From Rhodospirillaceae bacterium UBA6608 (GTDB lineage Bacteria; Pseudomonadota; Alphaproteobacteria; Rhodospirillales_A; Casp-alpha2), in NCBI GenBank assembly GCA_002433335.1, contig DJHY01000272.1, positions 1 to 5,924 of the forward strand: DNA of 5,924 nucleotides, given 5' to 3'. Of this stretch, positions 1-5,924 are shown piece by piece (the stretch's first letter is position 1; every line of letters begins with the position of its first letter). Below the pieces are notes generated by a model that was not told where the DNA came from, did not search any database, and saw only the letters and a program-made list of their open reading frames with translations. A program made the translations under genes and the position numbers.

Positions 1-1166
1 ACCTCAAGCGCGTTTTCCTTGAAGACCTGGACAGCGCCGGCCATTTCGCCGACTTCGGTCTTCTGACCCAAGGACGGAATCTCGACCTCAAGATCGCCAC
101 CGGCCAGATCGTTCATGGCCGAGGTGATGTTGCGGATCGGCCCACGCACACGGAAGTTCAACAGCCAGAAGCTGCCGATCACCAGGATCGTCAGCAGGAC
201 CACCGTGACCCAGACACCGATTTTGACCAGGCCGCGTACACCGTCCAGGGCGTCTTCGACGGCCTGGGATTTGGCGTCGAGCTGCGCCTTGACCTCGACC
301 TTCAGGCCTTCCATCGCTTCGGTCAAAGCGGTGTCGTCCAGAGAAAGAGCGCGGTCGATATCCTGAGGACTGACACCTTCGGCGGCCTGCTTCAACACGC
401 CCGCAGCGGCTTCTCCATACGCGGCGAGCACACCGGCAAGGCCATCCAGCAATTTGCCTTCAGCCTCGGAAACGCCGAGGGCCCGATAGCGGTCGATATC
501 GGCATTGATCGCCGTGATGTCGTCCTTGACCTTGTCCGCCGCTGCCGTGTCGCGACGGATCACGAGATTTTTGAAATGATGGATCAAACCACCGAAACCC
601 AGGTGGGAACGGATCGAATTGAGCAACTGCGACTTGCTTGGTTTGGCGTCTTTCTTTTTCTTGCCTTGCGCCGATGTCGCCAGCGCCTTGAGCGCCTCGA
701 CCGCCGGAGCGGAATCGACCTGAATTTTCTTGTCGATTTCCTCAGGGGGAACCGCATCGAAGGTCAGGGTTTCGATCTCGCCGACTTGTTGGCCGTAAAC
801 CGAAACCAGTTCCTCCAACGCGCCGAGCGCCGTGGTTTCAGCGGCATTCAATTCCAGCGTGCCATAGGTCTTGATGACGCTCATGGAGGCATCGACGGAT
901 TTCTTCGTACCTTCCAGATATTCGTCGGTTTGGCGCAGCATGTAATTCTTGAACTGCTCGATCAGGCCGCCATATCCCATGGCCGCGCGCAGGTCGCCGA
1001 GCAAGCGAACCTTTTCGTTTTGCGCTTCTTGAAACTCACGCCATGCGCCGTCGATGGTTTCGACGTTGGTCGTTATGCGCAGCACGTTGACGACCTGAAC
1101 GACGCCCGTCACCACAATGGCGATAAGCAGCAGCCAGCTTGCCGTGCTGATTCGTAGATTGTTCAT
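1..1166 (-). CDS. HAMP-containing sensory transducer, probable methyl-accepting chemotaxis protein (N-terminal part, cut by left edge)
   Basis: Translating the minus strand from ATG at 1166-1164 gives 388 open codons running off the left edge. Residues 1-8 are a short cytoplasmic N-terminus. Residues 9-29 form a hydrophobic segment (ASWLLLIAIVVTGVVQVVNVL) that acts as TM1 or an uncleaved signal anchor. Residues 30-313 are a mostly helical periplasmic sensor, 314-337 are TM2 (IGVWVTVVLLTILVIG...), and 338-388 are a HAMP domain with R-G-P-I, LAGGDLEVEIP, EVGEMAGAVQVF and KENA. The HAMP ending is typical of alphaproteobacterial chemotaxis transducers, so a methyl-accepting signalling domain that contacts CheA/CheW is expected next. 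That domain is outside the window, so a histidine kinase or diguanylate cyclase output remains possible. The sensor contains an internal duplication around a G-x-G-G-L-I-x-x-F-K-N motif (separate entries). The start is supported by AGGGGG four bases upstream and by TM1 following at once. The ligand is unknown. The gene is divergent from the methionine operon, with no evident functional link. Confidence 0.85.
   Translation of the reverse strand, partial: MNNLRISTASWLLLIAIVVTGVVQVVNVLRITTNVETIDGAWREFQEAQNEKVRLLGDLRAAMGYGGLIEQFKNYMLRQTDEYLEGTKKSVDASMSVIKTYGTLELNAAETTALGALEELVSVYGQQVGEIETLTFDAVPPEEIDKKIQVDSAPAVEALKALATSAQGKKKKDAKPSKSQLLNSIRSHLGFGGLIHHFKNLVIRRDTAAADKVKDDITAINADIDRYRALGVSEAEGKLLDGLAGVLAAYGEAAAGVLKQAAEGVSPQDIDRALSLDDTALTEAMEGLKVEVKAQLDAKSQAVEDALDGVRGLVKIGVWVTVVLLTILVIGSFWLLNFRVRGPIRNITSAMNDLAGGDLEVEIPSLGQKTEVGEMAGAVQVFKENALE
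303..635 (-). repeat. Sensor repeat copy 2 (residues 178-288 of the transducer)
   Basis: This is the second copy of the periplasmic module. It begins with LLNSIR at 181-186, followed by the signature GFGGLIHHFKN at 190-200 and R204, and ends near L288, about 25 residues before TM2. It carries the His-His pair (196-197) that I remember as the usual form of this G-x-G-G-x-I-H-x-F-K-N sensor motif in proteobacterial transducers and GGDEF proteins; that is a family impression, not a search result. A 15-residue lysine-rich spacer (residues 163-177, with four Lys at 169-172) separates it from copy 1. Confidence 0.75.
681..1013 (-). repeat. Sensor repeat copy 1 (residues 52-162 of the transducer)
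   Basis: This is the first of two homologous periplasmic modules. It aligns without gaps to residues 178-288 at a constant offset of 126 residues, with about 30 identities in 111 counted by eye. Shared landmarks are LL...R at 55-60, G64-x-G-G-L-I69, F72-K-N74, R78, Y101, L104, E110, L114, L117, Y124-G125, V139-x-P141, I144-D145, D151 and E157-A158. In this copy the two residues after GGLI are Glu-Gln (70-71) rather than His-His. The similarity is at protein level; the DNA copies are well diverged, so the duplication is old. Confidence 0.75.
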
Positions 1167-1170
1167 GTTT

Positions 1171-1176
1171 CCCCCT
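1171..1176 (-). promoter_or_regulatory. Ribosome binding site of the transducer gene
   Basis: Read on the minus strand, AGGGGG ends four bases before the ATG at 1166. It is purine-rich and close to a Shine-Dalgarno core, and it supports this start. No good -35/-10 pair or flagellar sigma-28-type promoter was recognised upstream on this strand. Confidence 0.6.
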
Positions 1177-1515
1177 GTTGCGGGTGGCTGTCGGTCCTTG
1201 TTCTAGTTGATGGTTTCTTATGGCTGGCCGTCTCGAACCACGGCGGGCGCCACGGCGGCTCGCCAAACGGCGACAGGCGCAGCACCCCAGGCGCGCCAAG
1301 AAACTGGCGCCCCAATCGGCAAGATGACGATTGTCCTCCCAGAACAATGTCCTCCCGAGACCGGTTTACGGCGTATTTAGTCGGCCCCCAGGGTTCAGCC
1401 CCGGATCGCCCGCCGTCTCAAAACTATACCAAACTAAAAACTCCACCGCCTACTCTGTAGTTAGCGCCGACCAGACGTAAGTCTCACAAACAGAACAATC
1501 TGGACATTTTTCCAC

Positions 1516-1545
1516 TAGACATAAAGATATCTTTATATGTATATG
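1516..1545 (+). promoter_or_regulatory. Putative sigma-70-type promoter overlapping the operator
   Basis: TAGACA at 1516-1521 matches the TTGACA -35 consensus at five of six bases. TATATG at 1540-1545 matches the -10 TATAAT at four of six, with an 18-base spacer. The palindrome 1521-1536 fills the spacer, so a bound repressor would block RNA polymerase. Transcription would start around 1551-1553, essentially at the ATG. TATATG occurs twice in tandem (1534-1545), which leaves the exact -10 uncertain. An alternative -35, TGGACA at 1501-1506, has only poor -10 partners at a proper distance. Confidence 0.45.
1521..1536. promoter_or_regulatory. Perfect 16-bp palindrome, probable operator of the ArsR-type regulator
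   Basis: ATAAAGAT is followed directly by its reverse complement ATCTTTAT, with no spacer. The site ends 16 bases before the start codon of the ArsR-type regulator. Dimeric winged-helix ArsR proteins bind AT-rich palindromes of this size at the promoters they repress. It also resembles, from memory, the AT-rich AAAGATATCTTT-like sites reported for SahR regulators of methionine genes. Its location in an otherwise GC-rich window, next to a regulator-metF-metH operon, makes autoregulation the most likely role. That the site is bound is an inference. Confidence 0.75.
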
Positions 1546-1552
1546 GCTTCCT

Positions 1553-2572
1553 ATGAGAACCCTAGACGACACCATGGCAGGTATGCGCGCCGCGGCGGAG
1601 CCGACACGGCTGCGCATTTTGGCGCTTTGCGCCGACGGCGACCTGACGGTGTCGGAACTGGTCCGCATCCTGGGGCAAAGCCAGCCACGCATTTCCCGTC
1701 ACTTGAAGGTTTTGACCGCCGCCGGGCTGTTGACCCGCATCCCCGAAGGAAGCTGGGTCTTTCACCGTCTGGCCCAGGACGGGCCCCAGACCGACCTGAC
1801 GGCGCGGCTGGTCGACCTAGCCCCGCTGGACGACGAAATCCTGCGCCGCGACCACGAACGATTGGCGCAAATCAAACGCGAACGGGCCGAGGAAGCCTCT
1901 GATTATTTCCGCCAGAACGCGGGACAGTGGAATCAGGTTCGCTCCCTCCATGTCGACGATGGCGAAGTGGAAAAAGCCATTCTGGACATGGCCCCGGCGT
2001 CGATCGAACGGCATCTGGACCTGGGCACCGGCACGGGGAGGGTTCTGGAACTGTTGGCAGAGCGCACGGAATTGGGCCAAGGCGTCGACATGTCGCGCGA
2101 GATGCTGTCCGTGGCGCGCGCCAATCTGGACGCGGCCGGCCTGAACCATTGCCAGGTTCGCCAAGCCGATATCACCCAATTGCCCTTCCCCGCCGAATCC
2201 TTCGATCTGGTGACCCTGCATCAGGTTCTGCACTATCTCGCCGATCCGGACAGCGCCATCAAGGCCGCGGCCGACATGCTGCGCCCGGGCGGGATGCTGT
2301 TGATCGTCGATTTCGCCCCGCACGAGGAAGAAAGCCTGCGCCGCGACCATCAGCACCGGCGCCTGGGCTTTGCCGACGGCGAGGCAGAAACCTGGCTGAA
2401 GGCCGCCGGGCTGACACCCCGCGCCATTCGCCATTTGTCCGGCGACCCGCTGACCGTGACCTTGTGGTCGGCGGTCAAGGCAACGTCGGCCACTATTACC
2501 CCGAAAACCGTGGGCGCCGTGCCGCCGCATACCGGCAACGCCGCCGTCAAGACCTTGGAGACACCCGCCTAA
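1553..2572 (+). CDS. ArsR-family regulator fused to a SAM-dependent methyltransferase domain (SahR-like)
   Basis: This 339-residue protein has two parts. Residues 8-75 are an ArsR-type winged helix (AAAEPTRLRILALC, then the recognition helix SQPRISRHLKVLTAAGLL at 43-60, then a wing with GSWVFHRL). The metal-binding ELCVCDL-type motif of arsenic/cadmium sensors is absent (VSELVRIL instead), so it is not a metalloregulator. Residues 115-310 are a class I methyltransferase fold: motif I LDLGTGTG at 155-162, acidic GVDMS at 177-181, ADITQLPFP at 205-213, FDLVTLHQVLHYL at 217-229 and LRPGGMLLIVDF at 243-254. About 30 Ala/Thr/Pro-rich residues follow. The likely role is repression of its own metF-metH operon in response to SAM or SAH bound by the C-terminal domain, as in SahR-type control; whether that domain also catalyses methylation is unknown. 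No Shine-Dalgarno precedes ATG 1553, so a leaderless start is likely; Met8 (1574) is an alternative start. Confidence 0.85.
   Translation: MRTLDDTMAGMRAAAEPTRLRILALCADGDLTVSELVRILGQSQPRISRHLKVLTAAGLLTRIPEGSWVFHRLAQDGPQTDLTARLVDLAPLDDEILRRDHERLAQIKRERAEEASDYFRQNAGQWNQVRSLHVDDGEVEKAILDMAPASIERHLDLGTGTGRVLELLAERTELGQGVDMSREMLSVARANLDAAGLNHCQVRQADITQLPFPAESFDLVTLHQVLHYLADPDSAIKAAADMLRPGGMLLIVDFAPHEEESLRRDHQHRRLGFADGEAETWLKAAGLTPRAIRHLSGDPLTVTLWSAVKATSATITPKTVGAVPPHTGNAAVKTLETPA
2557..2560 (+). promoter_or_regulatory. Ribosome binding site of metF
   Basis: GGAG lies inside the last codons of the upstream regulator gene, 11 bases before the ATG at 2572. The spacing is a little long. Together with the TAATG stop/start overlap it favours this start over the internal Met24 codon at 2641, which has no good site. 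Confidence 0.5.
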
Positions 2573-3531
2573 TGCCGACCCCGCCCAGCGATACCTTGCG
2601 ACAGGTCGCCGCCTATGGCCGCGCCGCGGCCCCGGCCGGCATGTCCATCGCCTCACCCTTGCCCGACGACGTGGAAGTCAGCTTCGAATTTTTCCCGCCG
2701 TCCAGCGACGGCGCGGAAGCGACCCTGTGGAATAGCATTCAGCGCCTGGCCCCGTTGGGCCCGAAGTACGTGTCGGTGACCTATGGCGCGGGAGGCTCGA
2801 CCCGCGAGCGGACCCACGCCACGGTCAAGCGCCTGTTGAATGAAACCGACCTGGTCCCGGCCGCGCATCTGACCTGCGTCGATGCCACGACCCAGGAAAT
2901 CGATGCCATCGCCCGCGATTATTGGGAAATGGGCGTGCGCCATATCGTCGCCCTGCGCGGCGATCCGCAAGATCTGAGCGGCGGCTATCGCCCCCATCCG
3001 GGCGGCTATGCCTTCGCCTGCGATCTGGTCGCGGGCCTGCGTCAGATCGGCGACTTCAACATCTCCGTCGGCGCCTATCCGGAAGTCCACCCCGAAGCGC
3101 GCAGCGCCAAGGCCGACATGGACAACCTGAAGCGCAAGATCGACGCCGGCGCGGATCAGGCGATCACGCAATACTTCTTCGACATCGAGGTCTATCTGCG
3201 CTTCGTCGAACAGGCCCGCGCGGCCGGCATCTGGGTGCCGATCGTGCCCGGCATCATGCCGATCCACAATTTCACCAAGATGGCGAATTTCTCGAAGCGC
3301 TGCGGCGCGTCGATCCCGCGTTGGCTGGCCGATCTGTTCGACGGGTTGGAGAACGACCCGGAAACGCACAAGCTGGTCGCGGCCTCCCTGGTCGCCGAAC
3401 AGTGCCGCGCCCTTCATTCCTATGGCGAGAAGCAGTTCCATTTCTACACCCTGAATCAGGCGGATCTGACCTTTGCCATCTGCCATATGCTGGGCGTGCG
3501 GCCAAAGGCCCTGGCCCCGGCGCAAAGCTGA
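2572..3531 (+). CDS. metF: 5,10-methylenetetrahydrofolate reductase MetF
   Basis: This 319-residue cytoplasmic flavoenzyme reduces 5,10-methylene-THF to 5-methyl-THF, the methyl donor for MetH downstream. It is a FAD-binding TIM barrel. Visible family motifs are VSFEFFPP at 36-43, whose Glu39 corresponds to the catalytic Glu28 of E. coli MetF; YVSVTYGAGGSTRERT at 66-81; HLTCVD at 99-104; HIVALRGDP at 124-132, with Asp131 equivalent to the flavin-contacting Asp120; SVGAYPEVHPEA at 165-176; KRKIDAGAD and ITQYFFD at 187-204, with Gln200 in the folate-binding position; and PGIMPI at 226-231. It runs to a normal C-terminus near RALHSYGEKQFHFYTLNQ. The ATG shares one base with the regulator's stop (TAATG), so the two are likely co-transcribed and translationally coupled. 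The N-terminus is about 11 residues longer than in E. coli; Met24 would give a shorter protein. No key residue is missing. Confidence 0.96.
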   Translation: MPTPPSDTLRQVAAYGRAAAPAGMSIASPLPDDVEVSFEFFPPSSDGAEATLWNSIQRLAPLGPKYVSVTYGAGGSTRERTHATVKRLLNETDLVPAAHLTCVDATTQEIDAIARDYWEMGVRHIVALRGDPQDLSGGYRPHPGGYAFACDLVAGLRQIGDFNISVGAYPEVHPEARSAKADMDNLKRKIDAGADQAITQYFFDIEVYLRFVEQARAAGIWVPIVPGIMPIHNFTKMANFSKRCGASIPRWLADLFDGLENDPETHKLVAASLVAEQCRALHSYGEKQFHFYTLNQADLTFAICHMLGVRPKALAPAQS

Positions 3532-3603
3532 TTAAGACAGACAAGACCAAGCCACCGGCGCGCAATGACGCCGACCGGAACCGATAAGCAGGCTGAAACG
3601 ATC
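3532..3603 (+). other. Short metF-metH spacer
   Basis: These 72 bases separate the metF stop from the chosen metH start. A 5-bp inverted repeat CGGCG/CGCCG (3556-3560 and 3569-3573, 8-base loop) is present but has no T-run, so it is not a terminator, and metH is expected to be read from the same transcript. An in-frame ATG at 3565 would shorten the gap to 33 bases. Confidence 0.5.
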
Positions 3604-5924
3604 ATGAACGACATGTCCGACCGATTCCCCGCCCGTCCCGTAGAGGACCGCAGCGACGAACTGCGCGAGATCCTGAGCAAACGCATCCTGGTGCTCGACG
3701 GCGCCTGGGGCACCATGATCCAGCGCCACAAGCTGGAAGAAGAGGATTTCCGCGGCGAGCGGTTCAAGGACCACGGCCACGACCTGAAGGGCAACAACGA
3801 CCTGTTGACCCTGACGCAGCCCGACGTGCTGGTCGATATCTACGATCGCTTCCTGGCGGCCGGCGCGGACGTGACCGAAACCAACACGTTCAATTCGACC
3901 TCGATCGCCCAGGCCGATTACGGCATGGAATCCCTGGTCTATGAGCTGAACTACGAAGGCGCGCGCCTGGCCCGCAAATGCGTCGACGAATGGACGGCCA
4001 AAACCCCGGACAAGCCGCGCTTCGTCGCGGGCGCCTTGGGACCGACCAACCGCACGGCCTCGATCTCGCCCGACGTCAACGACCCCGGCTTCCGCAACGT
4101 GACCTTCGATCAGTTGGTCGAGGCCTATACCGAAGCCGTGCGTGGCCTGACCGATGGCGGCTGCGACCTGTTGCTGCTGGAAACGATCTTCGACACGTTG
4201 AACGCCAAGGCTGCGATCTATGCCATCCTGAAATTCTTCGACGACGCCGGTCGACGCTGGCCGCTGATGATTTCGGGCACGATCACCGATGCCTCGGGCC
4301 GAACCCTGTCGGGCCAGACGGCGGAAGCGTTCTACAACTCCGTCGCCCATGCCAAGCCGATGTCGATCGGGTTCAACTGCGCGCTCGGCGTCGAGGAACT
4401 GCGCCCCCACGTGCAGGCCGTGGCGACCGCCGCGTCGACCAACGTCAGCGTTTATCCCAACGCGGGCCTGCCCAACGAATTCGGCGAATACGACGACACG
4501 CCCGAACACATGGCCAAGCACTTGGCCGAGTTCGCACGCTCGGGCCTGATCAACATCGTCGGCGGCTGCTGCGGCACCACGCCCGACCATATCGCCGCCA
4601 TCGCCAAGGCGGTCGACGGCATCACCCCGCGCCGCCTGCCCGAGCCGGACAATCAATTGCGCCTATCCGGGCTTGAGCCCCTGGTGTTCGACAAGACTAC
4701 CGGTTTCGTCAACGTGGGCGAGCGCACCAACGTCGCCGGGTCGGCCAAGTTCGCGGGACTGATCCGCGACGGCAATTACGCCGACGCGCTGGAGATCGGC
4801 CGCCAACAGGTCATGAACGGCGCGCAGATCATCGACGTCAACATGGACGACGCGATGCTGGAAGGCGAAAAGGCAATGACCACCTTCCTGAACCTGATCG
4901 CCGCCGAACCGGATATCGCGCGCGTGCCGGTGATGATCGATTCATCCAAATGGTCGATCCTGCAAGCCGGTCTGCGCTGCATCCAGGGCAAGGGCGTGGT
5001 CAATTCGATCAGCCTCAAGGAAGGTCCGGAGCAGTTCAAGGAACAGGCCCGCGAGATCATGCGCTTCGGCGCCGCGGTCGTGGTCATGGCTTTCGACGAG
5101 GACGGCCAAGCCGAGAACTATAACCGCATGGTCGAGATCTGCACCCGCAGCTACAAGATTCTGACCGAGGAAGTGGGCTTCCCGGCGTCGGACATCATCT
5201 TCGACGCCAACATCTTCCCCATCGCCACGGGGATCGACGCGCACGACAATTTCTCGAAGGACTACATCGCCGCCGTCAAGACGATCAAGGAAACCCTGCC
5301 CTACGTCCATACCTCGGGCGGGTTGTCCAACATGTCGTTCTCGTTCCGCGGCAACAACGCCGTGCGCGAGGCCATGCACTCGGTCTTCCTGTATCACGCG
5401 ATCAAGGCCGGCCTGGACATGGCCATCGTCAATGCCGGTCAGTTGACCGTCTATGCCGACATTCCGAAGGAACTGCGCGATCTGGTCGAGGACGTGGTCC
5501 TGAACCGTCGCAAGGCGGCGCAGGAAGAACTGGTCGAAAAAGCCGATACGGTGAAGGGCCAGGCCAAGGCCAAGAAGGAAGACCTGTCGTGGCGGGAGAA
5601 GCCGGTCGCCGACCGGTTGGCCCATGCCTTGGTCAACGGCATCGCCGACTATATCGACGAGGACACCGAGGAAGCGCGCCAGCAGTTCGACAAGCCGCTG
5701 GAAGTGATCGAAGGCCCCCTGATGGACGGCATGAACGTGGTCGGCGACCTGTTCGGCTCAGGCCAGATGTTCCTGCCGCAGGTCGTCAAATCAGCCCGCG
5801 TGATGAAAAAGGCCGTGGCCTATCTGATGCCCTATCTGGAAAAGGAAAAGGCCGCATCGGGCGACAGCCGCGCCAAGGGCAAGATCATCATGGCGACGGT
5901 CAAAGGCGACGTGCACGACATCGG
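3604..5924 (+). CDS. metH: Cobalamin-dependent methionine synthase MetH (N-terminal 774 codons, cut by right edge)
   Basis: MetH transfers the methyl group of 5-methyl-THF via cobalamin to homocysteine, giving methionine and THF. Domains visible in order: the homocysteine-binding barrel (about 20-345: [13 protein letters not shown] at 28-40, [41 protein letters not shown]), with zinc-ligand cysteines Cys259 (FNCALG) and Cys322/Cys323 (GGCCGTT), matching E. coli Cys247/310/311; the pterin-binding barrel (about 365-630: [16 protein letters not shown] from 368, [31 protein letters not shown]); the four-helix cap (about 665-755: [34 protein letters not shown]); and the start of the cobalamin domain, with DVHDIG at 769-774, whose His771 is the lower axial cobalt ligand. 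The last codon is cut after GG but must be Gly. The remaining cobalamin part and the reactivation domain lie outside. The start at 3604 has weak AGCAGG 11 bases upstream; in-frame ATGs at 3565 and 3613 are alternatives. It is the last visible gene of the regulator-metF-metH unit. Confidence 0.97.
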   Translation, partial: MNDMSDRFPARPVEDRSDELREILSKRILVLDGAWGTMIQRHKLEEEDFRGERFKDHGHDLKGNNDLLTLTQPDVLVDIYDRFLAAGADVTETNTFNSTSIAQADYGMESLVYELNYEGARLARKCVDEWTAKTPDKPRFVAGALGPTNRTASISPDVNDPGFRNVTFDQLVEAYTEAVRGLTDGGCDLLLLETIFDTLNAKAAIYAILKFFDDAGRRWPLMISGTITDASGRTLSGQTAEAFYNSVAHAKPMSIGFNCALGVEELRPHVQAVATAASTNVSVYPNAGLPNEFGEYDDTPEHMAKHLAEFARSGLINIVGGCCGTTPDHIAAIAKAVDGITPRRLPEPDNQLRLSGLEPLVFDKTTGFVNVGERTNVAGSAKFAGLIRDGNYADALEIGRQQVMNGAQIIDVNMDDAMLEGEKAMTTFLNLIAAEPDIARVPVMIDSSKWSILQAGLRCIQGKGVVNSISLKEGPEQFKEQAREIMRFGAAVVVMAFDEDGQAENYNRMVEICTRSYKILTEEVGFPASDIIFDANIFPIATGIDAHDNFSKDYIAAVKTIKETLPYVHTSGGLSNMSFSFRGNNAVREAMHSVFLYHAIKAGLDMAIVNAGQLTVYADIPKELRDLVEDVVLNRRKAAQEELVEKADTVKGQAKAKKEDLSWREKPVADRLAHALVNGIADYIDEDTEEARQQFDKPLEVIEGPLMDGMNVVGDLFGSGQMFLPQVVKSARVMKKAVAYLMPYLEKEKAASGDSRAKGKIIMATVKGDVHDI

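Larger units (their letters stand above)
1167..1552. other. Divergent intergenic region (386 bases)
   Basis: This region separates the leftward transducer gene from the rightward methionine operon. No convincing gene, RNA gene or riboswitch was seen. The right end (about 1415-1552) is much more AT-rich than the rest and holds the operator and promoter listed separately. The middle contains a direct repeat TGTCCTCCC at 1332-1340 and 1348-1356, an inverted pair ATTGT/ACAAT at 1330-1334 and 1344-1348, and a 6-bp hairpin at 1293-1310 without a T-run. On the minus strand, two TAGTTT elements spaced 10 bases apart lie at about 1421-1436. None of these has an assigned role. The transducer promoter must lie in this region but was not located. 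Confidence 0.7.

Noticed and set aside
576..1157. Plus-strand open frame opposite the transducer gene
   Set aside because: The minus strand codes for a membrane sensor with TM1, paired repeats, TM2 and HAMP; the plus frame is a shadow.
1293..1310. Hairpin GCGCCA/TGGCGC with 6-base loop as a terminator
   Set aside because: The stem is short, there is no T-run on either strand, and it sits between two divergent gene starts where no terminator is needed.
1036..1347. Minus-strand open frame that extends into the intergenic region
   Set aside because: It overlaps the start of the transducer in another frame, is extremely Arg-rich and has no domain.
1377..1552. SAM or SAH riboswitch upstream of the methionine genes
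   Set aside because: No recognisable aptamer pairing pattern was seen, and the promoter appears to lie at the start codon, leaving no 5' leader to hold one.
1927..2571. In-frame upstream extension of metF giving a 534-residue protein
   Set aside because: The extra 215 residues are an out-of-frame reading of the regulator gene, Arg/Gly/Pro-rich, without family similarity; metF starts at 2572.
1817..2656. Minus-strand open frame opposite the ArsR-methyltransferase gene
   Set aside because: The sense strand has clear winged-helix and SAM motifs; the antisense product is low in recognisable structure and is a shadow.
2653..3525. Minus-strand open frame opposite metF
   Set aside because: It lies wholly antisense to metF, with no motif of its own.
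3556..3573. Inverted repeat in the metF-metH spacer as a terminator or attenuator
   Set aside because: It has only five base pairs, no T-run follows, and both genes belong to the same pathway.
3532..4656. Long minus-strand open frame opposite the start of metH
   Set aside because: It is antisense to an unmistakable metH with all family motifs; its translation is rich in Gly/Arg/Val/Gln with no recognisable domain, as expected for the shadow of GC-rich coding DNA.
4942..5625. Minus-strand open frame inside metH
   Set aside because: It is antisense to the pterin-binding domain of metH; a shadow frame.

Overview
The window looks like chromosomal DNA from an alphaproteobacterium, most likely a Rhodospirillales-type motile heterotroph. 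The reasons are a GC-rich coding style with strong G/C third positions, a HAMP-containing transducer with the alphaproteobacterial 'AVQVFKENA' ending, and an ArsR-methyltransferase gene placed directly before metF and metH. This taxonomic guess rests on recall of family style, not on a search.

Layout: (i) 1-1166, minus strand, holds the N-terminal 388 codons of a membrane-bound sensory transducer, probably a methyl-accepting chemotaxis protein; its cytoplasmic signalling domain lies beyond the left edge. (ii) 1167-1552 is a divergent intergenic region. Its right end carries a perfect 16-bp AT-rich palindrome (1521-1536), apparently placed between the -35 and -10 elements of the rightward promoter. 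(iii) 1553-2572, plus strand, encodes an ArsR-type winged-helix DNA-binding domain fused to a class I SAM-dependent methyltransferase-like domain. (iv) 2572-3531, plus strand, is metF (methylenetetrahydrofolate reductase), sharing one base with the previous stop (TAATG). (v) 3604-5924, plus strand, is metH (cobalamin-dependent methionine synthase), cut off by the right edge exactly at the cobalamin-binding D-x-H-x-x-G motif.

The three rightward genes form a coherent one-carbon/methionine unit. MetF makes 5-methyl-THF, MetH uses it to methylate homocysteine to methionine, and the regulator is well placed to sense a metabolite of the methyl cycle (SAM or SAH) through its C-terminal domain and repress its own operon at the palindrome. 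The family resembles what is known as SahR-type control of methionine genes. The leftward transducer seems functionally unrelated.

The most noteworthy points are the operator/promoter arrangement with a probable leaderless start, the regulator-methyltransferase fusion, and an ungapped internal duplication (about 111 residues, 126-residue period) in the periplasmic sensor of the transducer. One copy keeps a His-His pair in its signature motif and the other has lost it. I see no mobile element, CRISPR array, RNA gene or convincing terminator.
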